Of a DNA stretch of 64,000 bases, positions 41,581 through 49,876 are shown piece by piece. The position numbers and the translations under genes are program-made. Below the pieces are notes generated by a model that worked only from the letters and a program-made list of their open reading frames with translations, made no database searches and was not told where the DNA came from. The stretch is taken from the NCBI GenBank assembly GCA_023390655.1, contig JAEWCL010000014.1:62001-126000 (forward strand), given 5' to 3'. Each line of letters starts with the position of its first letter. Within the stretch, counting starts at the first letter, position 1. This DNA comes from Bacillota bacterium. Its GTDB lineage: Bacteria > Bacillota > Clostridia > Christensenellales > CAG-138.

Positions 41581-43269
41581 ATGTTTTCATCGATTGACAC
41601 TGTATGGGTTCTTCTCGCAGCGGTGCTGGTGTTCTTTATGCAGGCCGGGTTTGCCATGGTGGAAACCGGCTTTACCAGGGCAAAAAATGCTGGCAACATC
41701 ATTATGAAGAACCTGATGGACTTTGCGCTGGGCGCAATCGTATTCTGGATCATCGGTTTTAGCCTGATGCAGGGAGAATCATTGGGCGGCCTCATCGGAA
41801 AGGTGGATTTTTTCATCCGCGGCGAGTACGGCCCGGGCAACATTCCAACGCCCGTATTCGTCATTTTCCAGACGGTGTTTGCGGCAACGGCGGCTACGAT
41901 TGTTTCCGGTGCGATGGCGGAGCGCACAAAGTTCATATCATATTGTATTTACAGTGTTGCAATTACTGCAATCATCTATCCGATTTCCGGCCACTGGATC
42001 TGGGGCGGTGGCTGGCTGAGCCAGCTTGGCTTCCATGATTTTGCCGGTTCGACAGCGGTGCATATGGTAGGTGGTATTGCGGCGTTCATCGGTGCAGCAA
42101 TCCTCGGGCCCCGCATCGGCAAATATGGCAAGGACGGCAAGCCCAAGGCCATTCTTGGGCACAGTGTCACGCTTGGTGCGCTTGGCGTATTCATTCTCTG
42201 GTTTGGCTGGTTCGGGTTCAACCCCGGCTCCACCCTTTCGGCAACCGGCGATGGAACGCTTATTTCCGTCGGCAATATCTTTATGACTACCAACCTGGCC
42301 GCGGCAGCGGGTGCTACGGTCGCCATGATTCTGACCTGGGTCCGTTATAAGAAGCCGGATGTTTCGCTTACATTAAACGGCGCACTGGGCGGCCTTGTGG
42401 CAATCACGGCAGGCTGTGATGCGGTATCTCCCTTCGGCGCGCTGATGATTGGCGCCATAGGCGGCGTACTGATTGTATTTGCGGTAGAGCTGCTGGATAA
42501 GGTGCTCAAGGTGGATGATCCGGTGGGTGCGGTTGCCGTGCATTGCGTATGCGGCGCTGCCGGTACCCTTATGGTTGGGATGTTCTCCGTAAGCGAGGGG
42601 CTGTTTTACGGACATGGGGCAAAGCTGTTGGGCGTGCAGGCAATCGGTGTGCTTTCGGTAGCGGCCTGGGTAACGGTGACGATGTTTATCCTATTTACCG
42701 TATTGAAAAAGACGGTTGGGCTGCGCGTGAAGGCTGCGGAAGAAATTGCGGGCCTTGATGCGGAAGAGCACGGCCTGACCAGTGCCTATGCAGACTTTAT
42801 GCCTGCCCGTACGGCAACCATCCATCTTTCCGGGGAGGTTTCCGAACACCCCACGGTTGCGGTGGAAGAAGCGGTGCCTGTGGTACACAGGAGTGCGCCT
42901 GCGGCAGGCTCCGATGTGAAGATGACAAAGGTGGATATTATCACCAACGAGCATAAGTTTGACGCGCTTAAGGATGCGCTCAGCAACATCGGCATTACCG
43001 GGATTACAGTTACAAATGTCATGGGCTGCGGCATGCAAAAGGGCACAACGGAGTTCTACCGCGGTGTTCCGGTAGAGATCAATCTGCTGCCCAAGGTGCG
43101 CCTAGAAATTGTGGTATGCAAAATTCCTGTGGAGACCGTTGTGGAAACAACCAAGAAAGTGCTCTATACAGGCAACATCGGCGATGGCAAGATCTTTATC
43201 TACGATGTGGAAAATGTCATCAAAGTGCGCACCGGGGAAGAAGGCTACGCGGCTTTGCAGGATGAATAA
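41581..43269 (+). CDS. amt: Ammonium transporter fused to a PII signalling domain
   Basis: A 562-residue fusion. Residues 1-395 or so are an Amt channel with eleven expected spans: FMQAGFAMVETGFTRAKN, SGAMAERTKF, the twin-His pore elements in GSTAVHMVGG and AVHCVCGAAGT. A linker of about 50 residues rich in Val, Pro and Ala follows. Residues 448-555 are a PII (GlnB/GlnK) domain: KVDIITNEHKFDALKDAL, T-loop GCGMQKGTTEFYRGVPVEIN and the ATP-loop TGNIGDGKIFIYDV. Normally PII is a separate trimer that plugs AmtB; here gating would be built in. GAGGGGAGA precedes the ATG. Confidence 0.93.
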   Translation: MFSSIDTVWVLLAAVLVFFMQAGFAMVETGFTRAKNAGNIIMKNLMDFALGAIVFWIIGFSLMQGESLGGLIGKVDFFIRGEYGPGNIPTPVFVIFQTVFAATAATIVSGAMAERTKFISYCIYSVAITAIIYPISGHWIWGGGWLSQLGFHDFAGSTAVHMVGGIAAFIGAAILGPRIGKYGKDGKPKAILGHSVTLGALGVFILWFGWFGFNPGSTLSATGDGTLISVGNIFMTTNLAAAAGATVAMILTWVRYKKPDVSLTLNGALGGLVAITAGCDAVSPFGALMIGAIGGVLIVFAVELLDKVLKVDDPVGAVAVHCVCGAAGTLMVGMFSVSEGLFYGHGAKLLGVQAIGVLSVAAWVTVTMFILFTVLKKTVGLRVKAAEEIAGLDAEEHGLTSAYADFMPARTATIHLSGEVSEHPTVAVEEAVPVVHRSAPAAGSDVKMTKVDIITNEHKFDALKDALSNIGITGITVTNVMGCGMQKGTTEFYRGVPVEINLLPKVRLEIVVCKIPVETVVETTKKVLYTGNIGDGKIFIYDVENVIKVRTGEEGYAALQDE

Positions 43270-43294
43270 CCTTCGCGTATCAGCACACAAAAGG

Positions 43295-43325
43295 CATGCC
43301 TCCGCAGAAAGTCTGCGGAGGCATG
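43295..43325 (+). terminator. Stem-loop after amt
   Basis: A perfect 14-bp stem CATGCCTCCGCAGA with its complement, loop AAG. No T-tract follows, so it may stabilise mRNA or terminate weakly. Confidence 0.6.
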
Positions 43326-43352
43326 TGCAGTATATGGGGATGCCGGCATAAC

Positions 43353-43381
43353 TTGACTTTTTACCGCAGGTATAGTAGGCT
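43353..43381 (+). promoter_or_regulatory. Promoter of the sodium-pump leader
   Basis: TTGACT (43353-43358), a 17-bp spacer and TAGGCT (43376-43381). The same -35 sequence as the amt leader promoter. Confidence 0.5.
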
Positions 43382-43401
43382 ACTCAACAGTAGAATATGG
43401 C

Positions 43402-43499
43402 ACGGTTCCGGTTGGCGGATGGTATTCTTGCTGTCTGTTTCAAGACTTTGTGGCTTGAGGGTGGAAGCTTCATATTTTATGATGCGGCCACGCTTTTTA
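43402..43499 (+). ncRNA. Structured RNA leader B (riboswitch-like) upstream of the sodium-pump genes
   Basis: TTCCGGTTGGCGGATG (43406-43421), a shorter variable segment, TTTCAAG pairing with CTTGAG, AGGGTGG and GCTTCATAT match leader A in order. The terminator uses GTGG (43461-43464), GC and TCATA with their complements to 43491, followed by TTTTT. The variable region is about 13 bases shorter than in A, consistent with a peripheral hairpin of changing length. Confidence 0.6.
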
Positions 43500-43546
43500 T
43501 TTTGTTTTTTTCGTTTTCAAAATATTGAATAAAGGAGGTCATTGTC

Positions 43547-43690
43547 GTGACAGTTTCCAATGCGGTCGTAATCGGACTTTTTTGTTTTGCTATGGTATTC
43601 ATGGTGCTGTTCTGCCTGTACCTGATACTCAAGCTGTTTTCTGTGTTGTTTTCGGGCGTGGGGCGCAAAAGAGAAAAGCGGAACGCCTAA
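43547..43690 (+). CDS. Sodium-pump decarboxylase gamma-like small membrane protein
   Basis: A 47-residue protein starting MTVSNAVVIGLFCFAMVFMV, with one membrane span and a basic tail GRKREKRNA. This matches the size and layout of OadG/MmdD-type gamma subunits, which stabilise the decarboxylase complex. The GTG at 43547 is eight bases after AAAGGAGG. Seventeen bases separate it from the beta-subunit gene. Confidence 0.75.
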   Translation: MTVSNAVVIGLFCFAMVFMVLFCLYLILKLFSVLFSGVGRKREKRNA

Positions 43691-43707
43691 TAGAAGGAGG
43701 GAAAAAG

Positions 43708-44844
43708 ATGTTTGGGGAGACAATTGCAAAAATATGGACCAATTCCGGCTTTGCCGCGCTGACCGGCGGCGAGGCGATTATGCTCGCGGTATCATTCGTT
43801 TTAATTTACCTTGCGATTGCGAAAAAATTCGAGCCTTTGCTGCTCTTGCCCATCGCGTTTGGCATGATGCTTGCAAACCTGCCGCTGACGGGGCTGATGG
43901 CAGAAGCCGTGGGCAACGAATCGGGCGGGCTTTTGTATTATCTGTACTTGGGCGTGAAAAAGGGCATATACCCGTCCCTGATTTTCCTTGGCATCGGCGC
44001 TATGACGGATTTCGGGCCATTGATCGCAAGGCCCAGCAGCCTGTTCCTTGGCGCGGGCGCGCAGCTTGGCATCATGGTGGCGTTTGTGCTGGCGGTGGCG
44101 GTTGGATTTCCCAAAGAGGCAGCGGCCTCTATTGGCATTATCGGCGGGGCGGACGGCCCTACGGCCATCTATCTGACGTCAAAACTGGCGTCTCATTTGC
44201 TGCCCGCAATCGCGATTGCGGCGTATTCCTATATGGCGCTTATTCCCGTCATACAGCCGCCGCTGATGCGTCTGTTGACCACCAAGAAGGAACGGGAAAT
44301 TGTTATGAAGCAGATGCGGGACGTTTCCAAGCTGGAGAAAATTTGCTTTCCGATCGTGGTTTCCGTTCTGTGCATCCTGCTGCTGCCTTCTGTGGCGCCT
44401 TTGATCGGCATGCTGATGCTTGGCAACCTGTTTAAAGAATCCGGCGTGGTGGAACGGTTATCCAATACTGTGCAGAACGCGCTCATCAATATTGTTACCA
44501 TATTCCTGGGCATTACGGTCGGCGCCACGGCGCAGGCGGAAACGTTTTTAAAGCCGGAAACGCTTGCCATTATCGGCCTTGGGCTCTTGGCATTCATCTT
44601 CAGCACCATCGGCGGGCTGCTCTTGGGCAAGCTGATGTGCTGGTTAACCAAGGGAAAAATCAACCCGCTGATCGGCTCCGCGGGCGTTTCCGCGGTGCCC
44701 ATGGCGGCGCGCGTTTCCCAGATAGAAGGGCAAAAGGCCAATCCGCTCAGCTACCTGCTCATGCATGCGATGGGCCCGAACGTTGCGGGCGTCATCGGCT
44801 CTGCGGTTGCGGCGGGCATCCTGCTCACGCTGTTTGGCTCCTGA
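43708..44844 (+). CDS. Sodium-ion-translocating decarboxylase beta subunit (OadB/GcdB/MmdB)
   Basis: A 378-residue polytopic membrane protein. It has LLLPIAFGMMLANLP, FLGIGAMTDFGPLIARP, the sodium-site region GIIGGADGPTAIYLTSKLA and SAGVSAVPMAARVSQ. It pumps Na+ out as carboxybiotin is decarboxylated. The carboxyltransferase and biotin carrier subunits are not in the window, so the substrate (oxaloacetate, methylmalonyl-CoA or glutaconyl-CoA) is open. GAAGGAGGG precedes the ATG. It is controlled through leader B. Confidence 0.93.
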   Translation: MFGETIAKIWTNSGFAALTGGEAIMLAVSFVLIYLAIAKKFEPLLLLPIAFGMMLANLPLTGLMAEAVGNESGGLLYYLYLGVKKGIYPSLIFLGIGAMTDFGPLIARPSSLFLGAGAQLGIMVAFVLAVAVGFPKEAAASIGIIGGADGPTAIYLTSKLASHLLPAIAIAAYSYMALIPVIQPPLMRLLTTKKEREIVMKQMRDVSKLEKICFPIVVSVLCILLLPSVAPLIGMLMLGNLFKESGVVERLSNTVQNALINIVTIFLGITVGATAQAETFLKPETLAIIGLGLLAFIFSTIGGLLLGKLMCWLTKGKINPLIGSAGVSAVPMAARVSQIEGQKANPLSYLLMHAMGPNVAGVIGSAVAAGILLTLFGS

Positions 44845-44870
44845 GCAATCGACAATAGAGGCTCTAGGCG

Positions 44871-44901
44871 TATCGGCAAAGTCTTGGGGACTTTGCCGAT
44901 A
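44871..44901 (+). repeat. Stem-loop after the sodium-pump gene
   Basis: TATCGGCAAAGTC with its complement around TTGGG (13 bp). It stands just before the terminator at 44905-44934. Confidence 0.6.
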
Positions 44902-44904
44902 GCC

Positions 44905-44938
44905 AAAAGGCGGCAGATCGTTCTGCCGCCTTTTCTGT
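44905..44938 (+). terminator. Terminator of the sodium-pump operon
   Basis: AAAAGGCGGCAGA, loop TCGT, TCTGCCGCCTTTT, then CTGTT. Confidence 0.9.
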
Positions 44939-44943
44939 TCCGG

Positions 44944-44973
44944 TTTCCAAATAAAAGAAAGGCGTGCTACAAT
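44944..44973 (+). promoter_or_regulatory. Possible promoter of the beta-lactamase-fold gene
   Basis: TTTCCA (44944-44949), an 18-bp spacer and TACAAT (44968-44973). Confidence 0.4.
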
Positions 44974-45012
44974 AACAGAGCCTTGCAATATCTTTTGATG
45001 GAGCCGGATTGG

Positions 45013-46452
45013 ATGAAACGTTTGATAGCAGTGGTTGTGCTTTTTGTGTGGATCGGCATACAGATTCCGGCGTTTGCCCAGAGCAACGGGCAAGCTTTTT
45101 ACAAACAGGAGACATTGGATGCTTACATTACGCAGCAAATGGAATGGGGAAGGATTCCCGGCCTTGCGCTGGGGATTGTATCAAAAGACGGAGCTGCTTT
45201 GATAAAAGGGTATGGGACCGCGGGGAATGGCGTGGAAGTGACGGAGGGTACCGTGTTTCCTATCGCTTCTGTCAGCAAGGTATTTACTGCGTTGGCTGCG
45301 CGCCAGATGATCAACGCAGGGATCTTGGAAGAAGATGGGGAGGTTCGGACGTATTTGCCCGGCTTTTCCCCAACATTCCGGGGGCAGCCCGCACGGATGC
45401 GTGTGCATCAGCTGCTCACACATACGAGCGGTATCGCTAAAATTCAGGGAGGCGCTCCGTACCTGTATGGTGAGAGCATTACGCTTGCGGACATTGTGGA
45501 GCGGGAACGCAACCTGATACTCGTTCGCCAGCCCGGTACCGAATACGAATACTCGAATCTTAATTACCTGTTGCTGGCAGCCGTACTTGAGGCGGCTTCG
45601 GGTATGACCTATGAAGCATATGTGGGGAAGCATGTACTTGCACCGCTTCAAATGGCGCATACCTATCTTCGGGAGGGTCAAATTCCGCAAGGGGATAGGA
45701 CGCAGGGATATACCCTGCTGTACGGGCAGCCCCTGCGCCTTCCATACCCGGAGCCCAACGCGCTGCTGCCAACAGGCGGCATCTATACAAACGCGGCGGA
45801 TTTAACGCGGCTTCTGGCATGTTATCTGGAGAACGGCTGGTATCTCAATCAATCCATCCTTTATGCCGGCAACGGCAAAGCGTCCGATACGGGGGATGTT
45901 TTTGATATTTACTGGGTACCCGGCAGCGATGCGCAGAAGGAACTGTTCCATGATGGCTCTATGCCCGAAGGCACATCGTCCATCCGGATTGACCGGCAAT
46001 CCGGGTATGCGGTTGTGGTGCTGGCAAATGCAAACGACCAGGATCAGTTTTTTGCCAATGGCGTTAGCGCAGGAACCATCGGTCAGGATGTGTTGTATTA
46101 TGCAAAAACGGGAACGGTTCCCAAACGTCCGGCGCCGGAGGAGGCATATGCGCGGCTTGCGTTGCCCGTGGCCATGTTTGGGTGCCTTGGTGGTTATGTT
46201 GTGTACAGCGCAGGGGCGGTATGCAAGCGCGTAAAATACCCGGTTGCCGGGGTGCTGGCGGATGCGCTGCTGCCGTTGCTTGCACTAACGGCAATCCCCG
46301 CTTATTACAACATTAGCTGGGGCTGGCTGCTTGCCTACCACCCGGAACTCAACAGTACGATATTGGGTTGTACGGGCATATTGTTGATTGGCTTTTCCGT
46401 AAAAGCAACAATATATATATGCAAAAGAAGGGAAAAATCAACGATATCGTAA
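45013..46452 (+). CDS. Class C beta-lactamase-fold serine hydrolase with C-terminal membrane segments
   Basis: A 479-residue protein with an N-terminal signal segment KRLIAVVVLFVWIGIQIPAFA. The serine-hydrolase core has ASVSKVFTA (SxxK), EYSNLNYLL (YxN) and an HDGSMPEG region in place of the KTG box. Three hydrophobic segments follow residue 390, so the hydrolase domain sits outside the membrane and is tethered. Relatives include D-alanyl-D-alanine peptidases, esterases and ClbP-like peptidases; a resistance role is not implied. The ATG at 45013 has GGAG upstream; the ATG at 44998 has none. Confidence 0.82.
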   Translation: MKRLIAVVVLFVWIGIQIPAFAQSNGQAFYKQETLDAYITQQMEWGRIPGLALGIVSKDGAALIKGYGTAGNGVEVTEGTVFPIASVSKVFTALAARQMINAGILEEDGEVRTYLPGFSPTFRGQPARMRVHQLLTHTSGIAKIQGGAPYLYGESITLADIVERERNLILVRQPGTEYEYSNLNYLLLAAVLEAASGMTYEAYVGKHVLAPLQMAHTYLREGQIPQGDRTQGYTLLYGQPLRLPYPEPNALLPTGGIYTNAADLTRLLACYLENGWYLNQSILYAGNGKASDTGDVFDIYWVPGSDAQKELFHDGSMPEGTSSIRIDRQSGYAVVVLANANDQDQFFANGVSAGTIGQDVLYYAKTGTVPKRPAPEEAYARLALPVAMFGCLGGYVVYSAGAVCKRVKYPVAGVLADALLPLLALTAIPAYYNISWGWLLAYHPELNSTILGCTGILLIGFSVKATIYICKRREKSTIS

Positions 46453-46455
46453 AGG

Positions 46456-46496
46456 GAAACGCCGCGCTGTCTGCGCGGCGTTTCTTGGCTTTTTAC
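46456..46496 (+). terminator. Terminator of the beta-lactamase-fold gene
   Basis: GAAACGCCGCGC, loop TGTCT, GCGCGGCGTTTC, then TTGGCTTTTT. Confidence 0.85.
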
Positions 46497-46530
46497 ATGT
46501 AAGCGTGTTCTTACAACTTGTGGACGGCGA

Positions 46531-47712
46531 TTACTGCGCACGGCGCTTTGGCTGCTTATAAAGGGCTGTTTCCGTTCCCATGCCAAGCTCCGGGAACTTG
46601 AGCATGTAGAGAAGGATTTGCAGCGTCACCGCGTCGCGGAAGCGGCGCGGGTCCAGACCGTATAAATCCTTTGTTTTGTTCAGACGGAAGATCAGCGTGT
46701 TGCGGTGGATATGCAATGCCGCCGCCGTTTCATTGATGCGCTTATCCTGCTCAAAATACGTCTGCAGCGTTTCAAACAGCACGGCGTCGATTTCCCGCCC
46801 GTTCAAAAAGTTATCCAAAAAGGACTGCTTGGTGGGGTCCGGCACGCCGTCAAGCAGGCGGAAAATTTGGTGTTCATAATAATAGATGATCTTTTTTTCC
46901 CCGGCCAGGCGTTCCACAATGTGCACGCTCTGGGCGGCGTCAAAGAAACTCATACGGTATCCCGTCAGCTCCCGGCAGGGCTTTCCCACGCCGATGTAGC
47001 AGCTTTGCCCGCAGGCGTTGAGCCGCGCAATCACGTTTTTGCACATCGGTTCAATGGCCGACACATCTTCCTTGCTTTTTGCGCGCACGGCAAACACATA
47101 CTGCCCCTGGCCGACATACGCGTAAAAATGAATTCGCAGATGCGCATAGATCATGGAATGGATGGATTGCTCGTTCATGGAAAATTCGTTGTAAATGACG
47201 GGGGATGTGCGGATGACGACGATGCTGCAGGTTTTCCCGGTATCGATGTCCAAAAAGCGCGCCTGATCCCGAAGGTTCTCATAATCCTCCACTTTTTCTG
47301 CGATGAGGTTGCTGACCCAGTTGTCCAATAACTTGCGCTTGTAGTTGCTCTGCTGGGCAAGCTGCGCCTGCTCCATCAAAGAAATGACGGCCACCTTGAT
47401 GATGGCAGCAATCGGCAGCAGGAGGTCCGGCTCGCCCGTAAGGCCGATTGCACCCACCACCTTCCCGTAAAACTCCAGAGGCACGGTGATGCCCTCGCGC
47501 GTGCCGGCAAACGAGGTTGCCTGCTGTGGATAAACGAGCAGATTTTTTCGTTTTTCCATGGCTTCGATCGCACCCTGGTGAAAGGTGCCGATGCGCGCGG
47601 CGGAGGAACTCGCGACGACGATGCCGTCATGATTGATGACATTCACCGGCGTATCCATGACCTGTTCGAGCTTATCCACGATGGGTTGAGCCAATTCCTG
47701 TGTAATGACCAT
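46531..47712 (-). CDS. CdaR/PucR-type transcriptional regulator
   Basis: A 393-residue regulator. Residues 1-135 are the sugar-diacid-recognition-like domain (ITQELAQPIVDKLEQVMDTP, VPLEFYGKVVGAIGLTG). The C-terminal helix-turn-helix of the PucR/CdaR type reads INETAAALHIHRNTLIFRLN near residue 340. It is divergent from the heterocycle operon and likely activates it in response to an acidic metabolite (inference). The ATG at 47712 follows GAGGTGA; the upstream ATG at 47730 has no site. Confidence 0.88.
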   Translation of the reverse strand: MVITQELAQPIVDKLEQVMDTPVNVINHDGIVVASSSAARIGTFHQGAIEAMEKRKNLLVYPQQATSFAGTREGITVPLEFYGKVVGAIGLTGEPDLLLPIAAIIKVAVISLMEQAQLAQQSNYKRKLLDNWVSNLIAEKVEDYENLRDQARFLDIDTGKTCSIVVIRTSPVIYNEFSMNEQSIHSMIYAHLRIHFYAYVGQGQYVFAVRAKSKEDVSAIEPMCKNVIARLNACGQSCYIGVGKPCRELTGYRMSFFDAAQSVHIVERLAGEKKIIYYYEHQIFRLLDGVPDPTKQSFLDNFLNGREIDAVLFETLQTYFEQDKRINETAAALHIHRNTLIFRLNKTKDLYGLDPRRFRDAVTLQILLYMLKFPELGMGTETALYKQPKRRAQ

Positions 47713-47899
47713 AGCGTTCACCTCTTGCATTTGTAGCTGGATGTGAAACTTGGCGAAAAAGAATGAATGGCGTCACATGGGGAAAGTCGGTGGACAGTTC
47801 TCATTTCAAAGAGTTTATGCTGGAAAAGCTGCTTTTATTATATTGTGCAAGGCTACAAAAATCAATCGGAATAGCACCCAATTATTGTACGGAACTACA

Positions 47900-47929
47900 T
47901 TGTTTGGGAAGAAAACGGTTCTATATAAT
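47900..47929 (+). promoter_or_regulatory. Probable promoter of the heterocycle operon
   Basis: TTGTTT (47900-47905), an 18-bp spacer and TATAAT (47924-47929). The poor -35 box fits an activator-dependent promoter. Confidence 0.55.
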
Positions 47930-47974
47930 AAACATATCGGACACACAAAGAATAGCAGGGAGGATGTTTGATTT

Positions 47975-48655
47975 ATGGCATTCATTGATAAGCAGGAGCA
48001 GCAGCTGCGTCCCGCGGAAACACGCATGGCTCCCTACCCGGCAAAGTACATTACGTTGGCCAGCGGCGAAAAAATGGTGGTACGCCAGCTTACCAGAGAA
48101 GAATGCCCCATCGTATTGGAAACCGTCAAACCCCTTATGAATGTGGAGCGCGATTTTTACGATATCGTGGCCGCCCGCATCTATTCTGAAGTATTGGGCT
48201 ATATGCGCCATCGTGTCAAGGACGAATATGTATTTTTAGGCACCATCAAGGGTGAGATTGTCGGCGTGGTGAATGGGCGCATGCTCGATGAAAAAGTGGG
48301 CATGAGCTACCACACGATTACCATAAGGCAGGGCCTGCGCATCGGCGCGCAGCTGTTCGCGGCCAAGATGGAATATCATTTTGATTATCTCAATCAGGAT
48401 GAAGTCTGGATCGTAGCCGAATCCCCCAACGGCTTCAAGCGCTGGATGATCGAATATGAGCTCATTTCCCGGCCGGAGACCTGGCATGAGCTTGGCGGCG
48501 TGCCCACCTACGTGCTCACCCGCGAGCTTTGGGAAAAGCATAAGGCGGCAAAGTGCACCGGCCGCAGGCCTGTACCCGATGAACTCATGGAAAGTGCGCG
48601 CAATCCAATCCTGCCGAACACGTATCCACAAATACCTGGCTTCAAAAGGGGGTAG
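47975..48655 (+). CDS. GNAT-like N-acetyltransferase family protein
   Basis: A 226-residue protein I can only place loosely. A central part with VRQLTREECPIVLETVKPLM, YVFLGTIKGEIVGVVNGRM and the acetyl-CoA-loop-like RQGLRIGAQLFAAKMEY recalls the GNAT fold. The C-terminal 50 residues are Pro- and Arg-rich (CTGRRPVPDEL). It is the first gene of the operon, six bases before the thiolase-fold gene, so a role in acyl or acyl-CoA handling is plausible. AGGGAGGA precedes the ATG. Confidence 0.6.
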   Translation: MAFIDKQEQQLRPAETRMAPYPAKYITLASGEKMVVRQLTREECPIVLETVKPLMNVERDFYDIVAARIYSEVLGYMRHRVKDEYVFLGTIKGEIVGVVNGRMLDEKVGMSYHTITIRQGLRIGAQLFAAKMEYHFDYLNQDEVWIVAESPNGFKRWMIEYELISRPETWHELGGVPTYVLTRELWEKHKAAKCTGRRPVPDELMESARNPILPNTYPQIPGFKRG

Positions 48656-48661
48656 AAACAT

Positions 48662-49876
48662 ATGAGACCTGTCGGCATTGTCGGTGTGGGGCACACCAAA
48701 TTCGGCAAGCACAACGGCTCATTCCTGGAGCTTGCCGCTATGGCGGGCAAGGAGGCGCTTGACGATGCGGGTGTACGCCCGGTTGCCGGTCATGGCATTG
48801 ATCAACTCTTTTTAGCTTCTATGGGCTCGGGCACGCTCAACCATATCAGCGGCGCGGCGTCGGCACTCGTGGATACCCTGAATTTGCGCCCCGCCATGGC
48901 GGAGACGGTGGAAAACGGTCCGGCCTCGGGCGCTTCCGCCATCAAGCTCGCGTACATGGCCATTGCAAGCGGCATATGCGATACCGCGCTTGTCATCGGC
49001 GCTGAGCAGATGCGCGTGGTGAGCGGCTGGGAAGGCACGGACTTTGTGGCCACCATGAGCCACCCGGAGGCGGAGTATCCTTATGGGCTTACGCTCCCCG
49101 CATTCGCGGGCATGTTCACAAGGCTGTACATGGACAAATACGGCGTGACCGAAAAGGACCTTTCCATCGTCAGCGTCAAGAACCATGAAAACGCCATGCA
49201 CAACCCTGTGGCGCACATCCATCTGGTTCCTGACCTGTACGCGATCACGGAAGACGAAGACGCCCATGTGATCAACCCCTATGTGGCGGAGCCGCTTCGG
49301 GTCTATCACACCTGCCCGGTATCGGATGGCGCAGCAGCCGTGCTGCTGACCGCTATGGACAGCGGCCGGAAGTTTAAAAAAGCGCCCGTGCGCATCGCCG
49401 GCATCGGCCAGGCGACGGATACGCATGTGGTGGCGGAGCGGGAGGTGCCCACAGACCTGTTCGCGGTGCGCGAGGCCGCAAGGCGCGCGTATGAGATGGC
49501 GGGCATGGGGCCAAAGGACATCGACGTTGCGGAGCTGCATGATGCGTTCCAGATCCTTGAGATCGCGGAAAGCGAAGAGGTCGGCTTCTTTGAAAAGGGC
49601 ACGGGACATCTCGCCGCGCGCGAAGGCAAGACAAGGGTCGGCGGGGAAATCCCTATCAACACCTCGGGCGGCTTAAAATCCAAGGGCCATCCGCTGGGGG
49701 CGACAGGAGTCTCGCAGGTGGTGGAGATTGTGCGGCAGCTGCGCTCTGAGGCGGGAGGCCGTCAGGTAGAGGGCGCGAAAACCGGCCTTACCGTAAACTT
49801 CGGCGGCTTTGGCAACAATGTGGTCGCCGTCATTCTCACGCAGGATGAAACGGACGCTGCAAAGGAGGTGTCATGA
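48662..49876 (+). CDS. Thiolase-fold protein lacking the nucleophilic cysteine
   Basis: A 404-residue member of the SCP2-thiolase-like family: GVGHTKFGK, SGAASALVDTL, and the C-terminal ELHDAFQILEIAE and GGLKSKGHPLGATGVSQ histidine motifs. Where thiolases have the nucleophilic Cys (consensus ACASGG), this protein has NGPASGA with Pro at residue 87. The distal CxG motif reads NFGGFG. It therefore should not do standard thiolysis. Thiolase-fold proteins paired with DUF35 can be retro-aldolases (Ltp2-ChsH2) or HMG-CoA-synthase-associated. The ATG follows AAAAGGGGG; the stop overlaps the DUF35 gene start. Confidence 0.88.
   Translation: MRPVGIVGVGHTKFGKHNGSFLELAAMAGKEALDDAGVRPVAGHGIDQLFLASMGSGTLNHISGAASALVDTLNLRPAMAETVENGPASGASAIKLAYMAIASGICDTALVIGAEQMRVVSGWEGTDFVATMSHPEAEYPYGLTLPAFAGMFTRLYMDKYGVTEKDLSIVSVKNHENAMHNPVAHIHLVPDLYAITEDEDAHVINPYVAEPLRVYHTCPVSDGAAAVLLTAMDSGRKFKKAPVRIAGIGQATDTHVVAEREVPTDLFAVREAARRAYEMAGMGPKDIDVAELHDAFQILEIAESEEVGFFEKGTGHLAAREGKTRVGGEIPINTSGGLKSKGHPLGATGVSQVVEIVRQLRSEAGGRQVEGAKTGLTVNFGGFGNNVVAVILTQDETDAAKEVS

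Noticed and set aside
45013..46452. Antibiotic-resistance beta-lactamase
   Set aside because: The fold is shared by many peptidases and esterases; the KTG box is changed and C-terminal membrane spans are present, so resistance cannot be claimed.
47750..48140. Two short + strand frames in the regulator-operon intergenic region
   Set aside because: No ribosome site or family resemblance; they overlap the promoter and the start of the GNAT-like gene in other frames.
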